Source: Acetobacteraceae bacterium
Lineage (GTDB): Bacteria; Pseudomonadota; Alphaproteobacteria; Acetobacterales; Acetobacteraceae
Direction: 5' to 3'
Length of the DNA stretch: 51,863 nucleotides
Assembly: GCA_027487385.1 (NCBI GenBank)
Contig: JAIYDS010000267.1
Coordinates: 1-51,863, forward strand
Shown here: one piece after another, positions 7,897 to 16,727 of the stretch
Position numbering within the stretch: position 1 is the stretch's first letter
How the letters are laid out: every line of letters begins with the position of its first letter
Made by a program: the position numbers and the translations under genes
Notes under the pieces: model-generated
Seen by the model: the letters and a program-made list of their open reading frames with translations, nothing else
Told to the model about the DNA's origin: nothing
Databases searched by the model: none

Positions 7897-10040
7897 CACG
7901 CATCCCCCCGCGTCAGTTCCAGATAGCCCAGCCCATCCATCCGGCAGGTCCAGCCCGGGCCCACCAGGGTGCTCGTCTCATCCTCGGCGATGATGCAGGG
8001 GCCGGGCACTTCCGCGCCCGGCGCCATCTGCGAGCGGTCATAGACCTGCCAGGTGGCGACCACGCCCGTGGAGGTGTCACGCACCTGCTGGGCGCGGATC
8101 GGCGCGGGCGCCGGCGCATCGGCCACCTCGGCGGCGGCCTCCACCGCATCCACCACTGTCGCGACCGTGACGGCGAAGCTCAGCACCTCGACATCGCTGC
8201 CCGGCACCGGGCGGTCGTAGAAGCGGGTATACTCGGCGTCATAGGCGGCGCGGATTTCGGCGATATCGGCCTCGATCAGCGGTCGCACCGGCAGCGCCAC
8301 GGCGATCTCATGCCCCTGCCCCACATAGCGCATATAGCCGATGCGATGCTCGACGGTGGGCGCACCGAAGCTTCCCTCGGCGACCACCTTCGCGGCCTCG
8401 GCGCTCATCGCCGCCAGCAATGCGTTCACGCCCGCCACATCGAAGCTCGCGAAGCGGGTGTAGAGGCTCTTCACCACCTCATAGCCGACGGGCGCACGGA
8501 GAAAGCCGATGGCGGAACCGACGCCGGCGCCCGAAGGCACCAGCAGCTTCTTCACACCGATCTTCTCCGCCACGCGATAGCCATGCACGGGCCCGCCGCC
8601 GCCAAAGGCGATGATGGCGCGGCCCTCATAGGATTTGGCACTCTCGATGGCATGGACACGCGCCGCATTGGCCATGTTCTCATCCACCATCTCGACCACG
8701 CCGAGTGCAGCCATGCCGGCTTCGAGGCTCAGCCCCTTGCCCACATGCTCCACCAGCGCCGCCTCGGCCGCCTGGGTGTTCAGCGCGAGCGAACCACCCG
8801 CGAAGGCCGCCGCGTCATAGCGGCCGAGCGTGAGGTTCGCATCCGTCACGGCCGGCTTCGTGCCGCCGCGGCCATAGCAGGCCGGGCCAGGATCGGCGCC
8901 CGCGGATTCGGGACCGACCTGGATGCGCCCCATGCTGTCGAGATGCGCGAGCGAACCGCCGCCCGCGCCGATCTCCACCATCTCGATCACGGGGATGCGC
9001 AGCGGCAGGCCCGAGCCCTTGCGGAAGCGACCAACGCGCGCGACCTCGAAGGTGCGGCTCGCCTGGGGCGCAAAGTCGTCAATCAGGCAGACCTTGGCCG
9101 TGGTCCCGCCCATGTCGAAGCTCAGCACCTTCGACCAGCCGCGCTGCTTGGCCACATGTGCCGAGAAGATCGCTCCACCCGCGGGCCCGCTCTCCACCAG
9201 GCGGATGGGGAAGCGCGAGGCGGTCTCGATGGTGGTGAGGCCACCGCCCGAGAGCATCAGAAACAGCGGGCAGGTCATGCCGCCCGAACGCAGCCCCGCC
9301 TCCAGCCGCGCCAGGTAGCTCGCCATCAGCGGCTGCACATAGGCATTGGCGACGGTGGTGGAGAAGCGCTCCCATTCGCGCATCTCGGGGCTGACCTCGC
9401 AGCTCAGCGAGATCGGCAATTCCGGCCATTCGGCGCGGATGATCTCGGCCGCGCGGCGCTCATGCACCGGGTTCACGAAGCCATGGATGAAGCCGATGGC
9501 GAGGCTCTGCACGCCTTCGGATTTCAGGAAGGGAATCCAGGCGCGCACCGCCGCCTCGTCCAGCGGCACCAGGACCTGGCCCGTATTGTCCAGGCGCTCG
9601 GCCACCGGCAAGCGCCAGCGGCGCGGCACCAGCGGCTGCGGCAATTCGATGTTGAGGTCGTACTGGTCGTAGCGGCTCTCATTGCCGAGCGCCAGGACGT
9701 CCCGGAAGCCCTCGGTCGTGATCAGCGCGGTTGGCGCGCCCTTGCGCTCGATCAGCGCATTGGTGGCCAGCGTGGTGCCGTGGATCATCAGCGTGATGTC
9801 GGCAGGCTGCATGGCGGCGCGCGCCAGCACCGCCTTCACGCCCTCCAGCACGCCCAATTCGGGCGCGTGCGGCGTGGTGAGGACCTTCGCCGTCCAGCGC
9901 TGGACCTGATCCTCCCCCGTCGTCGCCTCGATGGCGACATCCGTGAAGGTGCCGCCAATATCGACGGCCAGCCTCGCGTTGCTGACGCTGCGCGGCCGAT
10001 TCACGCCCTCGCTGGCGCTCGGCCGATCGGACGCGCTCAC
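7896..10040 (-). CDS. hyuA: Hydantoinase A/oxoprolinase family subunit
   Basis: This is a 714-residue ATP-dependent subunit. The N-terminal actin-like ATPase fold begins with DIGGTFTD (about residues 27-34), followed by HGTTLATNALIERKGA and the phosphate motif SFDMGGTTAKV. The C-terminal part holds GGGGPVHGYRVAEKIG. I chose GTG 10040 because it overlaps the upstream SDR stop as GTGA and gives a family-like N-terminus. With hyuB it should hydrolyse a cyclic amide using ATP. The operon order is SDR, hyuA, hyuB, SDR, with every junction overlapping. Confidence 0.9.
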   Translation of the reverse strand: MSASDRPSASEGVNRPRSVSNARLAVDIGGTFTDVAIEATTGEDQVQRWTAKVLTTPHAPELGVLEGVKAVLARAAMQPADITLMIHGTTLATNALIERKGAPTALITTEGFRDVLALGNESRYDQYDLNIELPQPLVPRRWRLPVAERLDNTGQVLVPLDEAAVRAWIPFLKSEGVQSLAIGFIHGFVNPVHERRAAEIIRAEWPELPISLSCEVSPEMREWERFSTTVANAYVQPLMASYLARLEAGLRSGGMTCPLFLMLSGGGLTTIETASRFPIRLVESGPAGGAIFSAHVAKQRGWSKVLSFDMGGTTAKVCLIDDFAPQASRTFEVARVGRFRKGSGLPLRIPVIEMVEIGAGGGSLAHLDSMGRIQVGPESAGADPGPACYGRGGTKPAVTDANLTLGRYDAAAFAGGSLALNTQAAEAALVEHVGKGLSLEAGMAALGVVEMVDENMANAARVHAIESAKSYEGRAIIAFGGGGPVHGYRVAEKIGVKKLLVPSGAGVGSAIGFLRAPVGYEVVKSLYTRFASFDVAGVNALLAAMSAEAAKVVAEGSFGAPTVEHRIGYMRYVGQGHEIAVALPVRPLIEADIAEIRAAYDAEYTRFYDRPVPGSDVEVLSFAVTVATVVDAVEAAAEVADAPAPAPIRAQQVRDTSTGVVATWQVYDRSQMAPGAEVPGPCIIAEDETSTLVGPGWTCRMDGLGYLELTRGDA

Positions 10041-10825
10041 CACCCGCGCACCATCCCGCCATCGGTGCGCATGATGCTGCCGGTGATGTAGGCCGCCTGC
10101 TCGCTGCACAGGAAGGCCACCAGCGGGCCGTATTCGCTCGGCAGGCCGTAGCGCCCGGCCGGGATGGTCTTGCTGCGCTCGGCGATCACCTCATCCACCG
10201 TCTTGCCCTGCCGCTTGGCGAGGCTGCCCGCCGTCTCCAGCGAGCGGTCCGTGCGGATGGCACCCGGCGCCACGATGTTGCAGGTGATGCCCTCATGCGC
10301 CACCTCGGCCGAGAGCGTCTTCATCCAGCCCATGATGCTGGCGCGCAGCGTGTTGCTCAGCACCATGTTCGGGAGGGGCTGCAACATGCCCGTGCTGCCC
10401 ACATTGATGATGCGGCCATACTTGCGCTCGCGCATGCCCGGCAGCAGGCGGTTGGTGATGCGCACGGGGGCCAGCACGATGCTCTGGAACCAGGTGGTCA
10501 GCAGCGCTTCCGTCACCTCCAGCGCCGGGCCGGGGGGCGGGCCGCCATGGTTCTGGATCAGGATGTCCACGCCGCCCATGGCGGCGATGGCGCCATCGGC
10601 CAGCATGTCCATCTGCACGCCATTGGCGACATCCGCCGGAATGCCCACGCAGGAGGCGGCACCCAGCGCCACCAGTTCCTTCGCCGCGACATCCAGGCTG
10701 GCCTGATCGCGCCCGCTGATGACCAGGGCCGCGCCCTCCGCCGCCAGCGCATCCGCGATGGAACGCCCCAGGCCCTTCGAGGCCCCCATCACCAATGCCC
10801 GCTTGCCCTTGAGCCCGAGATTCAT
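10037..10825 (-). CDS. Atypical SDR-family protein, first gene of the hydantoinase operon
   Basis: The protein has 262 residues with the classic N-terminal MGASKGLG (residues 13-20), the NHGG motif and the C-terminal TGSIMRTDGGMVRGW of FabG-like SDRs. Ser144 is in place, but the Y-x3-K pair 13 residues later reads S157-N-T-L-R161, so both the tyrosine and the lysine are missing. Homologues with an LSNxxR segment are widespread, I believe, which argues against a sequencing error. ATG 10825 follows AGGGGAAA; a GTG just upstream is possible. Confidence 0.87.
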   Translation of the reverse strand: MNLGLKGKRALVMGASKGLGRSIADALAAEGAALVISGRDQASLDVAAKELVALGAASCVGIPADVANGVQMDMLADGAIAAMGGVDILIQNHGGPPPGPALEVTEALLTTWFQSIVLAPVRITNRLLPGMRERKYGRIINVGSTGMLQPLPNMVLSNTLRASIMGWMKTLSAEVAHEGITCNIVAPGAIRTDRSLETAGSLAKRQGKTVDEVIAERSKTIPAGRYGLPSEYGPLVAFLCSEQAAYITGSIMRTDGGMVRGW

Positions 10826-10940
10826 CACGCATTTCCCCTGGAAAAACCTTCCCGGACCCTGCCGCGCCGCGCCCCCTCTGGCAAGCCGGCACAGCGTCGT
10901 TATGTTGCGCCCGCCTCAAGCGAATGACCAGGAAACGAAC

Positions 10941-11912
10941 ATGTCGAAGCCCGTGCTGCTCCTCACCCGCAAACTGCCCCCGGCCATCGAAGCCAGGGCC
11001 GCGCGCGACTATGACGTGCGGCTGAACCCCGATGATTCGCCCTGGTTCCGCGACGGCGCCGAAATCGCCCGGCGCGCCGAGGGCGCGGACGGCATCCTCT
11101 GCGCGGCCGGTGATCCCCTGAACGCCGCCACCATCGCGGCCCTGCCTGCCTCGGTGAAGTGCATCGCGACCTTCAGCGTCGGCTATGACCATCTGGACGT
11201 GGCCGCCGCCCGCGCGCGCGGCATCACCTGCACCAACACGCCCGAAGTGCTGAGCTTCGCGACCGCCGAGACGGCGATGACCCTCATGCTCATGGCCGCC
11301 CGCCGCGCCGGCGAGGGCGAGCGCATGGTGCGCGCCGGCAAATGGGAGGGCTGGGCGCCGACGCAGCTCATGGGCGTCACGCTGGAAGGCAAGAAGCTCG
11401 GCATCCTCGGCATGGGCCGCATCGGGCGGGAGCTGGCCGCCATGGCGCGCGGCTTCCGGATGGAAATCCACTACCGCGACATCAACCGCCTGCCGCCCGA
11501 GATGGAGCTGGGCGCGATCTACCACGACAATGACGATGCCTTCCTCGCCACCATCGACGTCATCTCCATGCATGTCCCGGGCGGCGACGCCACGCGGAAA
11601 TGGCTGAATGCCGAGCGCCTGGCGAAGATGAAGCCCGGCCATCTCGTCGTGAATTCCGGCCGCGGCGGCAGCGTGGATGATGCGGCGCTGGTCGCCTCCC
11701 TCGCCTCGGGCCACACCCGCGCCGCCGGCCTCGATGTCTATGACGGCGAGCCCAAGGTCTTCCCAGGCTATTTCGCGCTGGAGAATGTGGCGCTGCTGCC
11801 GCATCTGGGCTCCGCCACCATCGAGGTGCGCGACGCGATGGGCCATCGCGCGCTGGAGAACCTGGATGCGGTGCTGATCCACAAGAAGCCCGCGCCGCAC
11901 GCCATCGGATAA
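10941..11912 (+). CDS. D-isomer-specific 2-hydroxyacid dehydrogenase (glyoxylate/hydroxypyruvate reductase-like)
   Basis: At 323 residues this is the normal length of the family. The NAD(P) loop is LGILGMGRIGREL. The catalytic triad is visible as Arg in VVNSGRGGSVDD, Glu in DGEPKVFP and His in LLPHLGSAT. The sequence resembles GyaR/GhrB-type reductases acting on glyoxylate or hydroxypyruvate in the cytoplasm. It is transcribed away from the hydantoinase operon and converges on the LysR gene, 25 bp apart. The start at 10941 gives the typical MSKPVLLLTR beginning. Confidence 0.88.
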   Translation: MSKPVLLLTRKLPPAIEARAARDYDVRLNPDDSPWFRDGAEIARRAEGADGILCAAGDPLNAATIAALPASVKCIATFSVGYDHLDVAAARARGITCTNTPEVLSFATAETAMTLMLMAARRAGEGERMVRAGKWEGWAPTQLMGVTLEGKKLGILGMGRIGRELAAMARGFRMEIHYRDINRLPPEMELGAIYHDNDDAFLATIDVISMHVPGGDATRKWLNAERLAKMKPGHLVVNSGRGGSVDDAALVASLASGHTRAAGLDVYDGEPKVFPGYFALENVALLPHLGSATIEVRDAMGHRALENLDAVLIHKKPAPHAIG

Positions 11913-11937
11913 GGCGGCCCCCCGCCCAACCCTTGCC

Positions 11938-12909
11938 TCAGGCGCAATCGGCGGGGAGGCCCAGCTCCCCGCAGATGAGCCGCCCTTCCGCCTCGCCCCG
12001 CGCGTCGGCGTCACGTAGCAGGTCAAGGAAGCCCTGCTCCGCCTCGCCCAGGGGGCGGCCACGCAGGCGCAGAACGCCCGGGCGGATGCAGAGCCATGGC
12101 TCACGCCAGGGCAAAGCCACCACCTCGCCCTGCCGCAGCGGCCGGGCGGCAAGGCTTGTCATGACCGCCACCACCACGTCGGAGCGCGCGACCAGATTCA
12201 GCGCGACCGTGGGGCTCTCATGGACGAGCGCAGGAAAGGCCGGGTGCAGCGCGCCTGCGGCCCGGGCCGCCTCGCGCGCCTTCACGAGCGGAGCCTGCAC
12301 CTCGCGCGGCGCGCGGCCGATGAAGGCAAAAGGATGGGCCATGATGTCCGCCAGCGTGACGCGCGGCAGCCGCGTCAGGGGATGGCCGGGCCGCACGACG
12401 AAGAGGCCCGGCTGCGGCCGCAACGCCTCCACCTCCAGTCCCGGATCGCTCTGGTAGCCGCGCAGGTCGAGCAGGCCGAGCGGCGCCTCGCGCTCCAGCA
12501 CGGCGCGTGCCACCTCCGCCCAGTTCGCCGAGGTGAGCCGCAGCCGAACCTGGGGGTAGAGTTCCGTCATCCGGCCGGCCGCGGTGAGCGCCAGGCTCTC
12601 AGCCAGGTAGCTGCCGGCCACAATGTTCAGGTCCCGAATCTGGCTGCCGCGCGCCTCGGCCAGGTGTCGGTCCAGACCGGCCATCCGCTCCAGGATGTCC
12701 CGCGCATCGGCCAGCACGGCCCGGCCCAGGTCGGTCGTGATGGTCCCCTTGCCCGTCCGCTCGAAAAGCGGCCCGCGCAGCCGCGCCTCGATGGCCGCAA
12801 GCCCGCGCGTGACGGCGGATTGCGCCACGCCCAGCGCGCGCGAGGCGCGCAGCAGGCTGCCATGCTCGTCGATCGCCACGATCAGGCGGAGGTCACGAAT
12901 CTCCAGCAT
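11938..12909 (-). CDS. LysR-family transcriptional regulator
   Basis: The protein has 323 residues. The N-terminal winged helix (about residues 1-60) reads LRLIVAIDEHGSLLRASRAL then VAQSAVTRGLAAIEARL, and the rest is a periplasmic-binding-protein-like effector domain. It faces the FGE-sulfatase operon across an intergenic region of 90 bp, the usual LysR arrangement, so it probably controls those genes. ATG 12909 is preferred over an upstream TTG. The inducer is unknown; a sulfate ester would fit the context. Confidence 0.88.
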   Translation of the reverse strand: MLEIRDLRLIVAIDEHGSLLRASRALGVAQSAVTRGLAAIEARLRGPLFERTGKGTITTDLGRAVLADARDILERMAGLDRHLAEARGSQIRDLNIVAGSYLAESLALTAAGRMTELYPQVRLRLTSANWAEVARAVLEREAPLGLLDLRGYQSDPGLEVEALRPQPGLFVVRPGHPLTRLPRVTLADIMAHPFAFIGRAPREVQAPLVKAREAARAAGALHPAFPALVHESPTVALNLVARSDVVVAVMTSLAARPLRQGEVVALPWREPWLCIRPGVLRLRGRPLGEAEQGFLDLLRDADARGEAEGRLICGELGLPADCA

Positions 12910-12920
12910 ATGCCCGGACT

Positions 12921-12935
12921 GCAATCACAAATTGC
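12921..12935. promoter_or_regulatory. Candidate LysR operator in the divergent promoter region
   Basis: GCAAT-CACAA-ATTGC is a perfect 5-bp dyad lying 12 bp from the lysR start and 65 bp from the FGE start. LysR sites are commonly short dyads of this size, so this is a plausible autoregulatory site. The dyad is short and could be chance. Confidence 0.35.
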
Positions 12936-12999
12936 CAAGTGGTTATTAGCCGCCAACCCGCCAACCCTGGCAAGCTGCGCCCGTTGAGGAAAGAGCCGG

Positions 13000-13995
13000 A
13001 TGACCACCGACGCCGCTGACACGCTGCGCGCCACGCGGGAGGGCGCCCCGCCCGGGATGCGCCGCGTTCCGGGTGGCGCCTTCCAGATGGGCTCCGACGC
13101 GCATTACCCCGAGGAGCGCCCGGCGCATCGCGTGGTGGTGGACGGGTTCTGGATGGATGCCACCACGGTCACCAATGCGCAATTCGCCGCCTTCGCCGAC
13201 GCCACCGGCTACGTCACCGTGGCCGAGCGCCCGCTCGACCCCGCGCAATATCCCGGCGCGCAGCCCGAATTGCTGGTGCCGGGCGCGCTCGTTTTCCACA
13301 TGACCGACGGGCCGGTGGACACGCGCGACATCTCCCATTGGTGGCGCTGGACGCCCGGCGCGCAATGGCGCCACCCGCACGGGCCCGCCAGCGACCTCAC
13401 CGGCCTTGAGATGCATCCCGTCGTGCATGTCGCCTATGAGGACGCGGCCGCCTATGCGGCATGGGCCGGCAAGGAATTGCCGACCGAGGCCGAGTGGGAA
13501 TTCGCCGCGAGGGGCGGGCTGGAGGGCGCGGAATTCGTCTGGGGCGATGAGTTGGCGCCGGGCGGCACTCACCTCGCCAACACCTGGCAGGGCCCCTTTC
13601 CCTGGCGGAATTTCGAGGCGGATGGCTTCGCCGGCACCGCGCCCGTCGCAAGCTATCCGGCCAATGGCTACGGCCTCTACGACATGGCCGGCAATGTCTG
13701 GCAATGGACCACGGATTGGTTCACCGCCCGCCATGAGGCCGACCCCAACAAGCCCTGCTGCGCCCCGCACAACCCGCGCGGCCCCGCGATGGAAGCCAGC
13801 TACGACCCGCGCCAGCCCGCGATCCGCATCCCGCGCCGCGTGGTGAAGGGCGGCAGCTTCCTCTGCGCGCCCAGCTATTGCCGCCGCTACCGCCCCGCCG
13901 CGCGGCACGCCCAGATGGTGGACACAGGCATGAGCCATATCGGCTTCCGCTGCATCCGCCGAGACAACACCAACCCAGGAGGAACTGCACCATGA
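13000..13995 (+). CDS. Formylglycine-generating enzyme (sulfatase-modifying factor)
   Basis: This 331-residue protein belongs to the SUMF1/FGE family, which oxidises a cysteine in sulfatases to formylglycine. N-terminal MRRVPGGAFQMGSD and the WQWTTDWF region are family hallmarks. Near the C-terminus GGSFLCAPSYCRRYRPAAR carries both catalytic cysteines, Cys289 and Cys294, with the same 5-residue spacing as human FGE. That separates true FGE from EgtB and other look-alikes. It has no signal peptide, so it acts in the cytoplasm before Tat export of folded sulfatase. It overlaps the sulfatase gene by 4 bp (ATGA). Confidence 0.92.
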   Translation: MTTDAADTLRATREGAPPGMRRVPGGAFQMGSDAHYPEERPAHRVVVDGFWMDATTVTNAQFAAFADATGYVTVAERPLDPAQYPGAQPELLVPGALVFHMTDGPVDTRDISHWWRWTPGAQWRHPHGPASDLTGLEMHPVVHVAYEDAAAYAAWAGKELPTEAEWEFAARGGLEGAEFVWGDELAPGGTHLANTWQGPFPWRNFEADGFAGTAPVASYPANGYGLYDMAGNVWQWTTDWFTARHEADPNKPCCAPHNPRGPAMEASYDPRQPAIRIPRRVVKGGSFLCAPSYCRRYRPAARHAQMVDTGMSHIGFRCIRRDNTNPGGTAP

Positions 13996-15614
13996 CAGAG
14001 AATATCCGGCCCTCGCGCCGCAACATGCTGCTGGGCGGGGCAGCCGGGCTGGCCGCCACGGGCGTGCAGTTGGCGCAGGCGCAGCCGGCCGCGCCGGCGC
14101 GACCAGCCCCGGCGCCAACCCCGGCCGGCGCCGCGCGGCGCCCGAACATCGTCGTCATCTGGGGCGACGATATCGGCTTCTGGAACATCAGCCACAACAA
14201 CCGCGGGATGATGGGCTACCGCACGCCGAACATCGACCGGATCTTCTCGGGCGGCATGACCTTCACGGACTACTACGCCGAGCAATCCTGCACCGCCGGC
14301 CGCTCCGCCTTCATCACCGGCCAGGCCACCGTCCGCACCGGCCTCTCCAAGGTGGGGCTGCCCGGCGCCCAGGCCGGCATGAAGCCGGAAGACCCGACCA
14401 TCGCGCGCATCATGAAGGCGCAGGGTTACGCAACGGGTCAATTCGGCAAGAACCACCTGGGCGACCGCGATGAGCACCTGCCCACGATGCACGGCTTCGA
14501 CGAATATTTCGGCAGCCTCTACCACCTCAACGCGTCGGAAGAGCCGGAGAATGTGGATTACCCACGCAGTCCGGAATTCCGCCGGCAATTCGGCCCGCGC
14601 GGGGTGCTGAATTGCCGCGCCAATCCCGATGGCACACAGACCATCGAGGATACCGGCCAACTGACCCGCCAGCGGATGGAGACGATTGACGAGGAGATCC
14701 TCGCCAAGACCAACAATTTCATCCAGCGCCAGCACGCGGCCAACCAGCCCTTCTTCGTCTGGCACAATTCCACGCGGATGCATTTCCGCACCCATGTGCC
14801 GCCCGCCTACAAGGGCCGGTCGGGGCTGAATTTCTACGCCGACGGCATGATCCAGCATGACGACCATGTGGGCGCCATCCTGAAGCAGCTGGATGACCTC
14901 GGCATCGCCGACAACACCATCGTGATCTACGGCACCGACAACGGGCCGCACTACAATGCCTGGCCCGATGGCGGCATCACGCCCTTCCGCAGCGAGAAGA
15001 ATACGAATTGGGAAGGCGCCTTCCGCGTGCCCTTCGCGATCCGCTGGCCGGGCCGCGTGGCGCCGGGCAGCGTCAGCAACCAAGTGGTCTCCAACCTCGA
15101 CTGGTTCCCGACGCTCTGCGCCGCCGCCGGCGAGCCGGACATCAAGGCCAAGCTCCTGGCCGGCTACACGACGCAGGGCCGCAGCTACAAGGTGCACCTG
15201 GATGGCTACAACATCCTGCCCATGCTGACCGGCCAGACTCAGGAGAGCCCGCGCAAGGAATTCTACTACTTCAATGATGACGGCGCGATGGTGGCGATGC
15301 GCTATGAGCGCTGGAAGGTGGTCTTCCTGGAGCAGCGCGCGCATGGCTTCGGCGTGTGGCGCGAGCCCTTCGTGCAATTGCGCGTGCCCAAGATCTTTGA
15401 CCTGCGCATGGACCCCTTCGAGCGCGCGGACACCGACAGCAACACCTACAACGACTGGCTGCTGGACCGCGTCTTCCTGCTGGTTCCCGCACAGGCCATG
15501 GCGCGACAATTCTACGAGACCTTCCGCGACTTCCCACCGCGCCAGAGACCGGATGCCTTCAATCTCGAAGCCGTGCTCCGGACGATGGAGCAGGCGGGAG
15601 GCTCCGGCCGCTGA
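13992..15614 (+). CDS. Tat-exported type I sulfatase (arylsulfatase family)
   Basis: The protein has 540 residues. A twin-arginine leader (RPSRRNMLLGGAAGLAATG) is followed by a Pro/Ala linker and then the alkaline-phosphatase-like domain. Metal ligands start at Asp59-Asp60 (VVIWGDDIGF). The modification motif is C100-T-A-G-R104, the C-x-(P/A)-x-R form, whose cysteine would become formylglycine. His and Lys of GKNHLGD and the later TDNGPH segment complete the active site. Coupling to the FGE gene marks it as the enzyme's substrate. It would hydrolyse sulfate esters in the periplasm; the actual substrate is unknown. Confidence 0.92.
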   Translation: MTENIRPSRRNMLLGGAAGLAATGVQLAQAQPAAPARPAPAPTPAGAARRPNIVVIWGDDIGFWNISHNNRGMMGYRTPNIDRIFSGGMTFTDYYAEQSCTAGRSAFITGQATVRTGLSKVGLPGAQAGMKPEDPTIARIMKAQGYATGQFGKNHLGDRDEHLPTMHGFDEYFGSLYHLNASEEPENVDYPRSPEFRRQFGPRGVLNCRANPDGTQTIEDTGQLTRQRMETIDEEILAKTNNFIQRQHAANQPFFVWHNSTRMHFRTHVPPAYKGRSGLNFYADGMIQHDDHVGAILKQLDDLGIADNTIVIYGTDNGPHYNAWPDGGITPFRSEKNTNWEGAFRVPFAIRWPGRVAPGSVSNQVVSNLDWFPTLCAAAGEPDIKAKLLAGYTTQGRSYKVHLDGYNILPMLTGQTQESPRKEFYYFNDDGAMVAMRYERWKVVFLEQRAHGFGVWREPFVQLRVPKIFDLRMDPFERADTDSNTYNDWLLDRVFLLVPAQAMARQFYETFRDFPPRQRPDAFNLEAVLRTMEQAGGSGR

Positions 15615-15662
15615 TCTCAGGTGAGGTTCGCCCCCGCACTTGCGGCGAGGGCGGACCGAACT

Positions 15663-15692
15663 CCGGCGGGCGCACCTCACAGCGCCCGCCGG
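15663..15692. terminator. Strong hairpin between sulfatase and HAD genes
   Basis: CCGGCGGGCGC (15663-15673), an 8-nt loop and GCGCCCGCCGG (15682-15692) form a perfect 11-bp stem. It lies 49 bp after the sulfatase stop and is followed by CCCCCTCCCC rather than a T run. It probably ends or attenuates the FGE-sulfatase transcript. Confidence 0.5.
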
Positions 15693-15715
15693 CCCCCTCC
15701 CCTATGGAGACGCGC

Positions 15716-16705
15716 ATGATCCTTCACCGCCGTTCCCTGGCGTTGGCGGCGCTGGCCGCCGCGCTTGGCGCAACCGCCGCGGCGCAGACCGATCCGCTGC
15801 CCTCCTGGCGCGAAGGTCCGCGCCGCCGCGCCCTGCTCGATTTCGTCGCGGCCGTCACCACGCAGGGCCACGCCGATTTCGTGCCGCCCGCCGGGCGCAT
15901 CGCCGTCTTCGACAATGACGGCACGCTCTGGGTGGAGCAGCCCGCCTATACCCAGCTGTTCTTCATTCTGGACCGCATCCGCGCCCTCGCCCCCGCCAAC
16001 CCCGCCTGGCCGCAGGAGGCGCTGCTGCGCGCCGCCATCGCGGGCGACATGCCCGGCGTGATGGCGGGCGGCACGCAGGGGCTGCTGCGCCTCGCGGGCC
16101 TCGCCCAGGCAGGGATATCGCCCGAGGCCTTTCAGGCGCTCGCCGCCGAGTGGCTCGCCACCGCCCGCGATGCCCGCTGGAATCGGCCCTACACGGCGCT
16201 GGTCTATCAGCCCATGCTGGAGGTGCTGGCGCTGCTGCGCGCCCATGGCTTCACCAGTTTCATCGTCTCCGGCGGCGGCGTGGAATTCGTGCGCGCCTTC
16301 TCCGAGCAGGCCTACGGCATCCCGCCACACCGCGTGGTCGGCTCCAGCTTCGCCCTCATGCCCGGAGAGGAAGCGGGCCGCATCACCCTGACGCGCGAGC
16401 CGCGGGTGGACTTCATTGACGACGGGCCGGGCAAGGCTGTCGGCATCGCCCGCTTCATCGGCCGCCGCCCCATCGCCGCCTTCGGCAATTCGGATGGCGA
16501 CTGGCACATGCTGCGCTACACCACCGAAGGGCCAGGCCGGCGGCTGGGCATGATCGTCCACCACGACGACGCCGCACGGGAATACGCCTATGACCGCCAG
16601 AGCCATGTCGGGCGCCTGGCCCGCGCGCTGGACGAGGCGCCGGCGCGGGGCTGGCCGGTCATCTCCATGCGCGACGACTGGGCCCGCATCTTCCCCAACG
16701 ACTGA
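15716..16705 (+). CDS. Exported HAD-family phosphatase
   Basis: The protein has 329 residues with a leader (HRRSLALAALAAALGATAAA) pointing to export. The HAD nucleophile motif is VFDNDGTLW with Asp66 and Asp68. Motif II is in FIVSGGGVEFV and the late acidic pair is in FIDDGPGKA and AFGNSDGDW. This fits the phosphoserine phosphatase-like subgroup of periplasmic HAD enzymes. ATG 15716 follows GGAGA; an ATG 12 bp upstream is possible. The substrate is unknown. It may scavenge phosphate or act alongside the sulfatase. Confidence 0.85.
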   Translation: MILHRRSLALAALAAALGATAAAQTDPLPSWREGPRRRALLDFVAAVTTQGHADFVPPAGRIAVFDNDGTLWVEQPAYTQLFFILDRIRALAPANPAWPQEALLRAAIAGDMPGVMAGGTQGLLRLAGLAQAGISPEAFQALAAEWLATARDARWNRPYTALVYQPMLEVLALLRAHGFTSFIVSGGGVEFVRAFSEQAYGIPPHRVVGSSFALMPGEEAGRITLTREPRVDFIDDGPGKAVGIARFIGRRPIAAFGNSDGDWHMLRYTTEGPGRRLGMIVHHDDAAREYAYDRQSHVGRLARALDEAPARGWPVISMRDDWARIFPND

Positions 16706-16727
16706 CCTCGAAAGCCAAGAAGCGCCC

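Noticed and set aside
6118..10091. Two very long plus-strand open frames (about 600 codons each) opposite the hydantoinase genes
   Set aside because: Composition is His/Arg/Gly-rich and lacks domains; it follows from the codon use of hyuA and hyuB on the other strand.
13887..15680. A 597-codon minus-strand frame opposite the sulfatase
   Set aside because: It is a shadow frame; the plus-strand product has a complete sulfatase active site.
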